From NCBI GenBank assembly GCA_007922305.1, contig ML677365.1:13539931-13603930 (forward strand): a stretch of DNA of 64,000 nt. Reading direction: 5' to 3'. The notes beneath the pieces were generated by a model, which made no database searches, was not told the origin of the DNA, and saw nothing but the letters and a program-made list of their open reading frames with translations. Each line of letters starts with the position of its first letter. The first letter of the stretch is position 1. This document shows, piece by piece, positions 23,071 through 35,702 of this stretch. Made by a program: the position numbers and the translations under genes. The DNA is from Dermatemys mawii. Lineage: Eukaryota; Chordata; Testudines; Dermatemydidae.

Positions 23071-23361
23071 TGCCAGTGTAACCATGGCCTAACTCTTGAG
23101 AGGCACTGAGTACCCACAACTCCCATTGACTTCCTATAAACATTACCACAATGTAAGCAACATCCACCAGTGGATGTGGTCAGGGTTCAGCCATTTTCCC
23201 CATTGTATTGAGACAATGGTAAACACACGGGCGCGCCACTAACACCATTTCTTACTCTAGTGTAGTTGCACTGTTGGTAGTAGTTACTGTCTCATCCTTT
23301 TGGGCATTAACAAAATCCTCCTGCCTGGATAAGTCATTAATAACTCTGTATCATACAGCAT

Positions 23362-23656
23362 TCTGTAATGATTATTATTTGAATTATAATTGTACCTAGA
23401 GACTCCACCAAAATAGGGACCATATTGTGCTGGGTGCATCGTCCTGTCATGTCATGAGGAACTTACAGTCTAAATAGATGGATCTAAATAAGAATGGAAG
23501 AAAAAATGAATTATTCACAGTTTTTAGGTGGGGAACTTTGATCGAGAGAGGTTTAAGTAACTTGCCCAAGATCACACAGGACTTCTGTGGCAGAGGCAGG
23601 AAAAGCATCCACATCTCCTGAGCTTCAATCCAGTGCTTATCCACAATGCCATCCTT
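23362..23656 (-). mobile_element. Near full-length MIR-like SINE
   Basis: On the minus strand it reads from ggcattgtggataagcactg through gtgtgatcttgggcaagtt to a tail (gactgtaagttcctcatgac, cagcacaatatggtccctat). It lies just outside the right end of the Harbinger element. Confidence 0.7.
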
Positions 23657-24768
23657 TCACTTGCGCTCAGGGCCATTCAGGGGAGGAGCTTTCATTCATA
23701 CAAGGTTCTGGAAGCTGCCAGCTGTTTATAGCTCATACATAGTAAATTTTAAAAACTGTGGAGTTGTTTAATTATTTTAGCCTGCACATAAACAAAATGC
23801 AGCAGAACATACCTCACTCTGCCTGATGGTATAGAATGAGTAATAGATGTTATAGTCTAATTTGGTTGTAATACTTGGTGGGAAATTTTAACACAAATAG
23901 GAAATAGAAGTATCAAGTGCTGTTCTGAATAAGACATTGTGATTTTTATAGGTGCTGTGATCAAACACAATTCCAAACATCCATTCTGATGTTTATGTTG
24001 AGGCTTGTTCTTTTGGATAAACATTTAGGATTTCATGTAATGCTGGACCATGAGGAGGGGAGAGCAGAAGTTTCATATTAACTCACCTTTCTCAAGCAAG
24101 ATTTAGCGACGTTTGATTTCACAAATCACTAGCCGTTAATGGAAACAACGGTTCATCTGAGCATGAATGATTGAATATCACATGAGTGTAAATTGTGCAT
24201 GTTATACGATGAGGGATGATGCAGATTGGTCAAATCTTTAACCTGTATGAAGATCAAATTGAATGCCTATTGGTAAATGGTTGAAAAATGAATGTCCTCT
24301 AAACTAATAGTGAGGGAAAAATGTGAAAAAGTAGAGATAAATTCCCCATTTTAAACTAGCAAAGTAATGGACTGTGGTATATAACTGATGTGTAAAGGGT
24401 ATATTGCTTCTTAATGAATGGTATAATACGCCTTGTGTATTTTTCCTAGAACACCCATTCATTAGAAGTGGTTAGGCTCATGAGTAACTTCATGGTTAAT
24501 AATGCTTTTTAATAAAGATAAAGCACATAGAAAACCAGAAGTGAATTTTCTTTTGAAATTGTTATGGATACCTTTCTCTCTCCTGCTGGATTTCTTTGGC
24601 AATCCTGTGTTTCTTCCTGGTCTATGTGACTTTTCACAGAAGTCATCAAAATGTTAGGGCATAAAGCATCAGATGAGTTCTGTTAAACAGTTCTGTTGTT
24701 TTTTTTTTTTTAATATTCAGCAAGTCATTTATAAAGTGATGTAAAATGCCATGTAAATTTACAAATAC

Positions 24769-24873
24769 TGGGCCAGTTCTTCAGTGTGTTATGACAGTTC
24801 CACATTGATGTTACTCCACTGATTTCAATAGTTACAATGGCATAAAATTGGTGTAATTCAGTGAAGAACTAGG
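24769..24873. mobile_element. Short TIR element (MITE)
   Basis: The left end gggccagttcttcagtg and reverse-complemented right end gggcctagttcttcactg bracket 105 bases with a gttactccactgatttcaat core. A related core occurs at 10190-10265. Confidence 0.65.
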
Positions 24874-25784
24874 CCCATACATTAAGAAACATTTTCTGCC
24901 CAAAGATCTTACAATGTAAGGCACAGACACCAGGCACAGTGTGTGATGTTCAGGTAGGGGATACTAAGGAGAAAGTAGTGGTGACAATTATAAGGAAGGG
25001 TTTCTTAAAAAGTACGCTTTTAAGGAATATCTGGTAGACAAAGAATGAGAGATGGTTCCAAATGTAGGGGGCTACTTTGCCGAAGACACAAAGTTGAGAG
25101 TACAAGAAGATTGAAACCAGAAAAGAAAGAGGAGTCAGAGTACCACGGAGCACAAGAAAGGAGGAGGGAGGAAATGAGATCAGGTGAAGGACAGATTATG
25201 ATTATGTATATTTGATGAATGTATCTGACGTGTTCACCAGCCAGTAACTCATGAAATGAACACCTCCCCCCGCCACAACCAACCATATTCCAGCTTTGGA
25301 GCTTGTGATTTCTGGTACAATCAGATCAGATCCCCGATGGATGTTTCTTTCATGTGACTCTACTGATAATGCTGTGAAAACCAGCATAGGGAACTGTTTC
25401 CGCTGCGGGCTAGGCAGCAGTCCACCTAATAGCAAGGCAAAGGCAGCAGAGCAGAAGTGAAGTGAAGTGAGAAATAACTGAGAGGGAAGTGGTTGGGAGG
25501 AAAGAGAAGACTTCTCGAGCATGGATTCTCCCACTAATTTCTTCTTCAGAAAAGAGAGCTGCTACCACAGAAGCCCTCCCCTTCAATATTTCCAATGCCC
25601 TGTTGTTTGGGTCTCCTAATATTTCATTGTTTGCATGACCAGATCGGGCAGCACAGAGAAATGGTGCTTCACAGACAATACACTGAGATTCTAAGTTAGA
25701 AAATAAAGCAAAAATGAGAAGAAAAAAATAAGTGATATGTCCAAACATTATATAAAAAGAAAGAAAAAGAGGTTAGGTCTAAAG

Positions 25785-26095
25785 CAGGGGTCAGCAACCT
25801 TTCAGAAGTGATGTGCCGAGTCTTCACTTATTCACTCTAATTTAAGGTTCTGCGTGCCAGTAATACATTTTAACATTTTTAGAAGGTCTCTTTCTATAAG
25901 TCTATTATATATACTAAACTATTGTTGTATGTAAAGTAAATAAAATTTTTAAAATGTTTAAGAAGCTTCATTTTAAAAATTAAATTAAAATACAGAGTCC
26001 CCTGGACCAGTTGCCAGGACCCAGGCAGTGTGAGTGCCACAGAAAATCAGCTCGCATGCCGCCTTTGGCACGCATGCCATAAATTGCCTACCCCG
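25785..26095. mobile_element. Non-autonomous hAT element, family A copy 1
   Basis: It begins caggggtcagcaacctttc and ends with a complement of that sequence (ttgcctaccccg). It is flanked by gtctaaag (25777-25784) and gcctaaag (26096-26103). The interior aligns over its whole length with the copy at 55137-55429, for example taatttaaggttctgcgtgc and ccagtaatacattttaac. Confidence 0.9.
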
Positions 26096-27009
26096 GCCTA
26101 AAGAATTAGGGAAAGAAAGAGAGAGGGAAAACAGAGCAGAAACAGAAGTCAAGAGAATAAAGAATGAAAAAATAACAGGATTAGCAGTACTGAGTTTAAT
26201 AAAAGTACAGAATGAAATAAAATGCCTGGGAAATGAAAAGTTAGAAGAGAACTGGAGAATGGCAGACTGAAATCTCAGGGAAACTAAGATTGCCACATGA
26301 AGCACAGGAAGGAGGCAAAAAGTAAACAGGTACAGAAAATATAACTGGAGCTAGCATTTTTTATTTATTTAGGACTGCTAAGGAGTTATGAAATATGACT
26401 TTTGTTATGCCATGTTGAATACATCTGGCATTTCTGAAGCTAAGCCTTGGAAATAAGGGTCAACACATTCTCTGGCTCTCCCACTTAAACTTTGGCTGAC
26501 AATAAAAATTGTTTGTACTTACATGAGAAAAAATGGTTGGTTGGTTTGTCTGAAAACAGTTATCTGATGCATTTCTGTTCATTTCCTCAGTGGTCAGTAA
26601 CAATGAACACTGAAATGATGTTAACTCATCAAATGCAAATAAGTGCATCCTGGTGGGTTTAGAGGAAATAATATTGTTAAGCAGAAGGGCTCACATGTTG
26701 TAGGAGGCCACTTGAAATGGAATGGGCAATAAGAATCAAACTGTTATGGACAAGGAGTTTGAAGGGGCCCTTATGGGTTGGCAGGAAGGCATGTGTTACA
26801 AATCATTGTAATGAGCCATGAAACCAGTGTCCCTGCTAAGTCCATAGTTCTTAGTGTCTAGCAGCGTTATGAATTTAAGTTCTCACACTTGCCTTTTGAA
26901 GGTTTTGGGCAAGTACTAAAAGATGATTTTAAGGGGCCTCTGTATGCTTTAAGCATTGCCCCTTATGCTTAACAATCTGTCGCAACTTGTAGCTTAGATA
27001 TTCCGCTTT

Positions 27010-27115
27010 CCTTTCCCAAACCTGAAGAAGAGCTCTGTGTAGCTCTGAAAGTTTGTCCCTTCCGTCAAAAGAAGTTGGTCCAATAAAAGCTATTATCTCA
27101 TCTCTCGTCTCTCGG
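27010..27115 (+). mobile_element. Dispersed repeat with ctgaaga...gaaa motif
   Basis: The common reptile repeat tail contains cctgaagaagagctctgtgt, then agctctgaaag, then gaagttggtccaataaaagc. Positions 27029-27034 (agagct) pair perfectly with 27041-27046 (agctct) between ctgaaga and gaaa. An inverted relative lies at 12414-12536. Confidence 0.6.
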
Positions 27116-27252
27116 CTATACCTATGTAAATTATTACAGTCTAAACTATGAATGGATGCTGTTAGAAAGTTTCCTTTTACAATACTAATCTATGTGAGCA
27201 GCTAGTCCCTCTACTTAGAATGGTGAATTCTGTCAGTACCTTATTGTAACCT

Positions 27253-27682
27253 CTGTTTGCTTGGTGCGGCACTTTGTCCCCTCTAGTGGTGGCTAGGTCA
27301 GCTAGAAGTTGATGAGCCTGCTACAGCGTTGGCTAACAGCGATGCGGCTCGTGTATTAAGCTCGAGCTCCCTGGTTTGGTCCCTGTGGACGACACCCCAT
27401 GTGGGTCAGCATTACAAGTAGTGTCCTGTACAGGGATTTCAGGCAATTCACCTGGGAAGTCACTGAAGCTTGGGGACATGCTTCTCTGCACATAACCCCT
27501 GCTTGCTCAGAATGGCACACTATCCCCCTCTAGTGGTGATTAGGCCAGCTAGCGATTGATGAGCCTACTACAGCCCTGTATTACAGAGATGTCTTGTAGC
27601 TCATGCAGTAGGCTCATGCATTTAAGCTCAAGAGGTCCCAAGAGGTCCTGCTGCCGACACTTCTGTGTGTGACAGCATTACA
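27253..27682 (+). repeat. Diverged direct duplication, period about 246 bp
   Basis: Copy 1 (27253-27418) and copy 2 (27499-27682) share in order cccctctagtggtg, ggtcagctag or ggccagctag, ttgatgagcct, ctacagc, gctcgtgtattaagctc or gctcatgcatttaagctc, and cagcattaca. They may be two tandem copies of an unknown dispersed repeat. Confidence 0.65.
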
Positions 27683-28944
27683 TTATCTAATGATAAAAAG
27701 TAAAAGAGAGAGAAGCCACTGTATACACAGAGAGAGAGAGAGAGCATCACAGCAAGTAATTTGTAAAAATATATTTAAACTCCTTTTGCAAGAGTCAATG
27801 TATTGACTCGCAGGATGTTGTCCAAACCTCAGTTCGTACAGGTAGATATCGCTGCATATAAGGTATGGGCCTAGTGCCCATGCATGTATTAGCAGTTGGA
27901 TAAAGAGACATGTTTGTGCCTGTCCTTGCATGTGAAATCAGAACTGGATGTCGTCATTATTTTCAAAATTAATAGATAAACGTTGCTGCTTATTTTTTTA
28001 AAAAGATTACATCATAAAAAGCTTGTGTTTGCATTTTTCAGGAATGAGTCTATTTCATTATAAGAAAACTAATTACTGTACCTCGCTTAGAAGGCTTGAC
28101 CTAGTGAAACAAGCTAGCAGAAAAAAAATCAAACCATTGTTGTCTCAGTCAGTTAAATCTGATGTAGAAGGCTATGAAGGCTGATGTTCTTCTGAAGTCT
28201 CCTATGTGTACTTGAATTCAGTGTGAATTATGTGCTCCGTGTAAACTTTACATAGAATATATCTCAAAAGACAGAAAAGAGTATTTAGACAGGATATGAT
28301 ATACAATATACAGTGTTAAACCAATTTCTATTATATTCTATCATACACTTTTTATCCATATATTCCATTATGTCAATATGAGGTATCAAGAAAAATACAC
28401 AATTCTGAATGTCATTTTAGTAAATAAATAATTTTGATATTAGTATAACATTACATTTTATAAATAGTTTTATCTTCCATTTCAATATACCATTCAGCAG
28501 TTACTGTACAAAAGTGAGAATTTGTAGTAGAGGCAGATAACAAATATTCTCTTTTAATATTGGTTGACTTTAATATTTTTGTGGATTAAAATGATAGATA
28601 ATGGTGACTAATTACACAGACAGTTTGGGGATTCTGCTATTTATATGTATGGCTGAACAGCTGCTCTGCTAGAGTAGACTATTAGAAATTGTAGGCTGTG
28701 CCCAAGATATTGGAACAATATTTTCCCATAGACTCTCAGTAGAGTTTTGGATTTCGCATGTTAATTCCGTGTCATGATCTGGCACTTCTGTCTGTACAAT
28801 CAGAATGGCTGGCCTTGAACTTCACCTAGACTACTAAGAGCTGGAGACTTGCTAGATGGCATTGACTTTAATAAGCTACACTGCATATTAGTCAGTATAG
28901 CATATTGTCCTAAGTCATAATAGTAAGCAGTTGGCTTTATTGTT
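27683..28944. other. No recognised gene
   Basis: AT-rich sequence with a short (AG)n run at 27729-27743. No repeat border is recognisable. Confidence 0.6.
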
Positions 28945-29360
28945 GAGTAAAGCTGGTCGAAGATTGGAATTTCCATTCTGTAGGGAAGTCCAATATTTTG
29001 AACTTTGTTTTCATTTTGAATCACAGCAAAATGTCTATTTTTTCAAAAACTCCTGAAGAACAGAAATCCCCTCTCCTCCCCCCAATTTGATTTGGAGCCA
29101 TTGAATCATTTCAAGAATGTTAAACTGTTTTGTTTTGATAATATAAACATTGAAACAAAATAAATAGAAATGATAAAGTCAAAGCCAAAACATTTTGACA
29201 TTATCAGAGTGGAGATAGTAAAAAAAAAAAAAATGAAGTTGAAGTGATTCATTTCAACATTATTTGGGAAAATTTTTGTCAAATTTTTGTCAAATTCCTG
29301 CAAAATGTTTTGATTTTCAGATTGAAAATTTTGTATGGATCCAGTTTCCAATCAGCTTGA
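28945..29360. repeat. AT-rich dispersed repeat, copy 2
   Basis: Opens taaagctggtcgaagattgg and closes tttccaatcagctt, an inverted terminal pair. Interior words such as ccaaaacattttgac, aaatttttgtc and ttgaaaattttg recur. Confidence 0.5.
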
Positions 29361-30060
29361 TTGTTGAGGATCCAGTGATACAGTAGCCTCAGCTTGTAAA
29401 TTCAAGATGCTAAGACTTCTTGGAAATAGTGTTTCATTATGCATCTGTTATATGCTGTATTTCTAGATTTCATAAACATTTCTTTATGAATATTATTTTA
29501 GAATTCTTGTTTTAGTATTGAATATTTTACATTGCATTAACCATGAACCCTTGTCAGAATCCATTGCACCAGTTTTTACGTCATGCTTTTGTTGTAACTT
29601 TTCAACACTAATTCGCAAATCTGGGATGAGAAGGCATCTGTTAACAATTTTTTTTAAGGGATAGTGTAAGAACAAATGTTGCTCTTTGTGAGAGTCACAT
29701 GCTAGTTATTTAGACAGAAAAAAGATAATGAATTCACACCGGAATATTGGCTTCTCATATTACATAGGGCCAGGCCGCTTCTGATGCACATTCTGTTTCA
29801 GTCTCCACCACTATTCAATAAGTTTACTACATACATGGTTACATAGAGAACTGAACTAGATGTAGGCCAGATTAGAAGCATGATCAAGTTGCTGCTAAAT
29901 GCATCCAATGTCTGGAATATTTTTGTGCACTTGGGTGGTTTTTGTCGGCTTCAGAGAGTTCCTTGTACAAGAGAGATCTGTTTCAGGAGAAGAGAAATTG
30001 TTTTAATATCATTAGGTATGTGAATATTAGAACAAAATCAAAATAACAGACATGCTGCTA

Positions 30061-30256
30061 GGGCCAGACTTTCAACTTTGCTCAGGTCTCAGTTAGGCAC
30101 GAAACTAAATGGTGAGCTTTTCAGAGGATCTCCGCATGTTGGGTGTTGATTTCTCATTAAACTCTGGCCCTTATTTAGGTGCCTACTGGGAGCCAAATGT
30201 CTTTTTTTAAAAAACTGGCTCCAGTTATGGGTGCTGAGTACTTGAAAATCTGGCCC
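30061..30256. mobile_element. Short TIR element (MITE)
   Basis: The left end gggccagactttcaa and the reverse-complemented right end gggccagattttcaag differ at one core base. Length is 196 bp with no coding capacity. Confidence 0.65.
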
Positions 30257-33200
30257 TTGCGAGCTTTTTGAACAAAGAAACTTCAGGCTCTCAAGTTACT
30301 CTCATCATAGAAGCCAGGTTCACTGCAGAAAATATCTGTCACCATGTTCTTAATATATGGCCTCCTCCTGAAAGAATGCCACTAGATAAAGTCACCCCAG
30401 CTGGAACCAGCTGAGAGATTTTGCCAGCTCCCCGGCTGTTCACTTAACACCAGTTTTGATATATACTAGGTATACCCTATGCTCAGTGAAACAGTTGAAT
30501 GCAGTATAGGCTGGAAAATTTCCCTTAGAAGAATGGTTATCCTAGTGTGCAGTGATAGCAAACTCTTTATTCCCATTTTGGTCCATAATTATTAGGAAGC
30601 AGCAAATATTTTATAAAATTGCTGTTTTCCAAAATGCAGCCCCACAAAATGTAGAAAAACATATTTCATTCCTACAAGACTCATCTGAAGTCTTCTGGGA
30701 CAAGGAGTTGTTACTGTAAAGGCTGTGGATAGTTCTGATAAGTTACATGAATATTTTACTACATTTATTAATAAAGCCTATGGTAAAATATTGTTCTTCA
30801 TCACTGTTCTGAAATAATTAAAGAACAAAAAGCAATATGAAGACTGACATTATTTTGACTTCAGTATACTCTTGACAAAGAAGGAAAGATGATATGAAAT
30901 AAGATGCCCAAGTAGTAGGTTAGGGATACCAGCTGGACTCTGCTTTTGTGAATTAACTTCCAATTTTAGAACATGGGCTTTCTATGTTTTTTTTTATTTT
31001 CCTTTGGCTTTCATTTTATCTTACTGTTTGTAACTAAGAGGGGAAAATATTACGTCTGAGCTGTGCTGTGTGTCTGAAGCTCTTCCCACTCAGCACTGAG
31101 TAAATGATCTGGGTAATAAATGCTTAACCAACATTTCTTGCATATTTTTTCTTACATGTTCCTAAAGTGAAAACCGTACACCTCCAATGCCGAAATAACT
31201 GGAGGGACAGGATCGGATCCACTCTCCACATGTGTGGGCAGATCACAGGGTGAATCATCACTTCCGCTATTTCAGCCCATCCCACGCCTCTGTTTGTGGG
31301 ATTTTGAGACATTGCATTGGTGTATGTATAGATCGAGTTAGCCACTCCCTGATCCACATCATCAGGTGATGCAGGAGGTCCCAGGTATCTGCTACACCTG
31401 TACTGGTCCTTATGGAGAGGAATTGGGCCTTAAGTGATGCAGGCACTCGCAATGTGCTCTGTACCTGGCTGCATTGCATCCTAAGTGTCTGCGATTTTGC
31501 ATGCTGTCAGATACTAAGGTGGGGTTAACGAATGAACAATAGCTAGATGCCAATATCACCGGGGCAGTGTTTTTACAACCAAGCTATGACTTCCTACATA
31601 CAGGTTTTTGGAATGGGCTGGGTGATGGATTATGAATTACAGTGGAGTCACAGTATAACATGCAGCTCTGCAGAGCATGAATCAACATAATATGGACTTG
31701 TCCCCCTCCTTTCAGTGCTATAAATATTCATGCTTGGTCATATTTCATCAGCCTTACATGAAACACAATGGAATCAGGAGACCGTCATTCTGGCATCGCT
31801 GATTAAACTGAAGCCAGAGCGTGAGGGCATTCCGATGGCAGTCCAGCTCCGGACACGTAACTGCCATGTATCTGTCTGTCTCTAAAGATTCCAAAGTGGA
31901 GCAAAGAGCACAGCTGCTCATAACATGACAGACAATAGGTGGCTATCCAGTTAACCATTGATACTGAATATCCTGATGATAAACTAGCAATTATTGACAG
32001 GAGCACGGCCTCCCCATGCCGCCTCCTATCCCCTATTTCCCCACCCCCAATCTTCGAGACAGTACAAAGCAATTATGACAAAGAGAAACAGGAGACAACA
32101 CAGTTGCAGCTGCAGCCCTTCTGTGCCAGAATAAATCTAAGGGGACTAGGGACTGACTGCTCTTTTGATGTTTGATATCCATAAGAATCTCTAAGCTCCT
32201 GACATATTAACTTGGGCAGCTCAAATAGGACCAGCAGCTGCACAACCTCTCTCACAGGACATTGCTACAAATTTTGGATTTTTGTCTTTAGCTTTTGCAG
32301 GGTTTATATGATATAAAGGAAGAGCACATCGTCATGTTGTCTAAGTAGCAATTGAGGACACCCTGTACTTGGGAAGGATTCTTATGTGTAATATGGTAAA
32401 TATGATTGCAAAAGCCCGCTGAGCAAGAAAAACTTTAGGACATTGGATAAGCCTACAAGGCTACTATGAAAGAGAGAATGGTATCATTCACTAAACTAGC
32501 TTTGTAAAGGGGAATTACAATAAATAGCAAAGGACAATCTAATAATATATGAGGGCTGTATCTTATGTTAATAAATAAAGTATACACGTTTAATAATGTT
32601 CCTGATTGCAGATCTTCTTTCTTTTCTTCTGTTCTTTTTGCTTCTCCTTCATGCACTGTTTTTACTTCCTGGTCCTTATACAATTTAGTTTTATCTAGCA
32701 TATTTTTGCATATTATACCTCTTTTCTATGGTGCTCTCCTTTTGTTATACTACAATTCTATTTGCTGAAATTACTTGTGCATAGTCTCAAAAAGAATCAG
32801 ATTTTTTTAAATGCATCTGTCATATGAATTTTACAAAGTTTGCAGTTTGACAGTTTAAAGGGATATAGTCAGGGTGGGTAGGCCCAAATCTTATTTCTAT
32901 ATCTTTCCCCCCCTGCTGTTTGCAAAGCCTGTATAGTTTGAATAAGTTGGATTTTCCTTCAGAACAAATTATGCAGATATGTTGGGGGTTTTTTAAAGCA
33001 GCAACAGCCTGTTGCCCAGCACTTATGAGTACTGCTGCAGTAGTTAAACAAACAGTATTAGTGCAAAACAGAAATGGTAATAAGGAGACAAATCACAAGA
33101 TTCCAAGAGGTTCCTTCTCCTTGAATTTTAGCGCCGGGGATAATGGGTGGGGAAGAAACTTGACCCAACCAGATTTTGCTGTTAATTGTAGGGGAGTAAA

Positions 33201-33388
33201 GTCTGAGTAATTCCATTGATGCCAATGGATTTTCTGAAGAAGTTAAATCCCTCAAACTGAGAATATAATTTGGTCCACCAAGGCTGGGAGTGTGTATGGT
33301 ATTCACTTGAAAGTCTGTTCACTTATGGTGAGTCTATGACTTCAAGAAAACACTTGCAGCTGGCTTGTGTCAGGAGACTCAAGCTGGC
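30257..33388. other. No certain gene; possible decayed coding remnant at 31.1-31.5 kb
   Basis: Two overlapping minus-strand frames between 31124 and 31479 may be one frameshifted remnant (see findings). The rest is AT-rich and unrecognised. Confidence 0.4.
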
Positions 33389-33469
33389 GGGGCTATAAAA
33401 TTGCAGTGTGAGTACTGGGCCTTGGGCTGGAGTCTAGGCCCAATGTCTACACTGCAATTTTATAGCCCC
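33389..33469. repeat. Perfect 21-bp inverted repeat (hairpin MITE core)
   Basis: Positions 33389-33409 (ggggctataaaattgcagtg plus t) and 33449-33469 are exact reverse complements separated by 39 bases. Flanking sequence (caagctggcgg, cagcctgagccctgcgagcc) is related to the hairpin MITE at 14.6-14.9 kb. Confidence 0.85.
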
Positions 33470-35164
33470 ACAGCCTGAGCCCTGCGAGCCCGTCAGTCCC
33501 GGGTGTCTTATTGCAGAGCAGACAATCTTTAGCTCACCTACACCTGAAGGAGGAGAGGGCAGCTGGAAAAGGTCATGAGGTTGTGAACTACACAAAGAAC
33601 AAGATGTAGAAATTTGAGAGAGGCCAGGGAAGAAAAATGCTCCGGGGTAACCTGTTGTGGAGAGATCAGTGAGTATTTACCCGGCTCTCTGTGACTGTGC
33701 ACTGTGGTAATTACTGAACACAAGTTCTTATCTTAGCAACTGGTGCCTCATGTGACACATTTGTGTGATTTACAAGATGACACACAGCACATTGCCCACA
33801 TACTGTCATATTTACTGTTGGATTTGCATTAATTATCAGGCCATGGCAACACCAACTTTCTAGCCGCCAGTGATGGGGGCACAGAAACAAAATACGCAGA
33901 TGGGAAGAAAATGTCTTCTGTTAGCTAGCTGCTGCTTTGAAGAGAGACGCCCGATTATTCTAAAGCATGGCTAAAACGTATGTCATGGCTAAACTTATGA
34001 CAGTCTAAAGGAATAACTGATGCTACAAGGGAAACAGGCCTTACTGGAGTGTGTGCATTAATAGGCTGGCTTAGGTAAATATTCACCTTCCTGTGTCCTA
34101 CAAGGGATTTTAGGAGGAACGGAAGAGAGGCATGCATGCACACAATGGATTGGGGACTGAAGACCTGATACACTATTTGAGGAAAGAGTAGAAGAAGTAA
34201 ATATGTAGCATTTCACTAAGCAGTGACAGCAGTTGGAGGAGGGTAGGGAGGGGTGTAATAACACACATATCTGAAAAGTGTTGACAGCAAGAGACAAATC
34301 CTGACCCTGTGGCTCCAGGGCTATGGAGCCCAAGCAGAGTGCTATTCCCTGGTGTGCATTGTTCGTACAGACCTGGTCCATGAATGCCCAGGTCCAGCCA
34401 ACTCCTGGAGTGGGGCCAGAGAATTCCCACCCACACTTATTGCCATGCCTGGCCATGCGATCACTGGAAAGTGATACTGGAAGGAGGCTGTGCTTCCCCA
34501 GTATATCCGGTTAGGCGAGCTAAACAAGGCAGTCAAACAGTGAAGGGGCTAAACAACTCCACTTCTCTCCCCTGCACCAGCTGCTACCTGTGTCACGAAG
34601 CTGTCAAACATTAGGCCGGGCCTCTCTTCCAAAAAGAGAAAGTGGATGGTGGGAAAGCCACAGGGTGCCACAGACACTTCTTAGTTCTCATTCTCCACAT
34701 ATGTGGGAGGGGGAGGGTTGCCCGCACTGAGCCCCCCTGTTACCAAGCCCCATCCTGTAGGGATGAGTCAGGCCAGAACAGAGCGACTACCCTCCTTCTA
34801 TGAAGCATGATCCAAAGGACAAGAATTATGAAGGGTGATAAATGGGGCCATTACCAGAAGTAATGAGAGAGGGAGAAGGAAGTTTAGGAAGCGAAAGTAT
34901 TCTATACTATATTGCAGAGACCAGAGGCTCATACTTCAGTGACAGAAGGATGGATTAGGTGACTTCACTGGCTTTTCACTAATTTATATGGCTTTTGAGC
35001 TGATATCAGTCAAGTTGTTTTGCTCATGTGTTTCTATCCCATGATTGCTGCTGGCCTCTGTATAAGATACCTTCAGCTCAGATATGGTGGGGAAATAGTC
35101 TTCACAGTTAGCTCCATGTTGCTGAAACTTTCCATCTGCATATACCAGAAATTCTCACTCAACA

Positions 35165-35450
35165 TGTAAATCCTGTATTCATAGCATTGCAGAAATTAAA
35201 GCTGTAAAACCCCACTCACCTATCTTGTTCATCCCACTGTCCGTGCAGGATTGTTTCCTGAGGTATATTCTTAATTCTTTTGTTCATGCTTGTTTTAAAT
35301 AGCTTGGGAAATGGGGCTCACATGAACTCTCTTGGGAAGGTTTTCCACACTAATAGTACTCAACGTTCCAAATATGTGCTTAACCATCAAGTCTTTATTT
35401 TCTCATGATTTTGCCTTGTTATCACCACTTTGAACACTCCAGTGAGTTCC
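35165..35450 (-). mobile_element. Diverged CR1/L3-like fragment
   Basis: Segments such as acctatcttgttcatcccac, gtttcctgaggtatattc and cttgggaaggttttccacac resemble the inverted 3' part of CR1/L3 LINEs. No terminal repeat was identified. Confidence 0.35.
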
Positions 35451-35702
35451 TGTCTCAAACTTTCAGACTTTGTAGACGGTTCTCTCTCCCTTGCCAGGGG
35501 CCGAGCGCCCACCGAGCCTGTCTCTCCATCTGCCTGCACCTCATCTCTCCTCTTTAGTCCAGTAGCCCACCCCTCTTTATATTCTTCCTTCTCTGTCTTT
35601 CAACCTTATCCTTTCCTCCAGTTTTAAGCTGCCCTTCCCCAAATTAAGGAGGTCATGGCTCTCCTCTGCACTCATTAGAATGGCAGCAGAAGAGGAGGAA
35701 GG

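Larger units (their letters stand above)
18936..23089 (+). mobile_element. PIF/Harbinger DNA transposon, nearly complete
   Basis: The ends are inverted. The left end reads gggtatggttacact and the right end, reverse-complemented, reads ggccatggttacact; both are followed by tatagcgcta palindromes. Between them lie a Harbinger-type nuclease gene on + and a two-exon Myb/SANT-like gene on -, the known two-protein set of this superfamily. The expected 3-bp duplication is imperfect: aaa on the left and taa on the right. The length of about 4.15 kb fits an autonomous element. One nonsense codon in the nuclease and a 10-N gap prevent calling it active. Confidence 0.88.
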
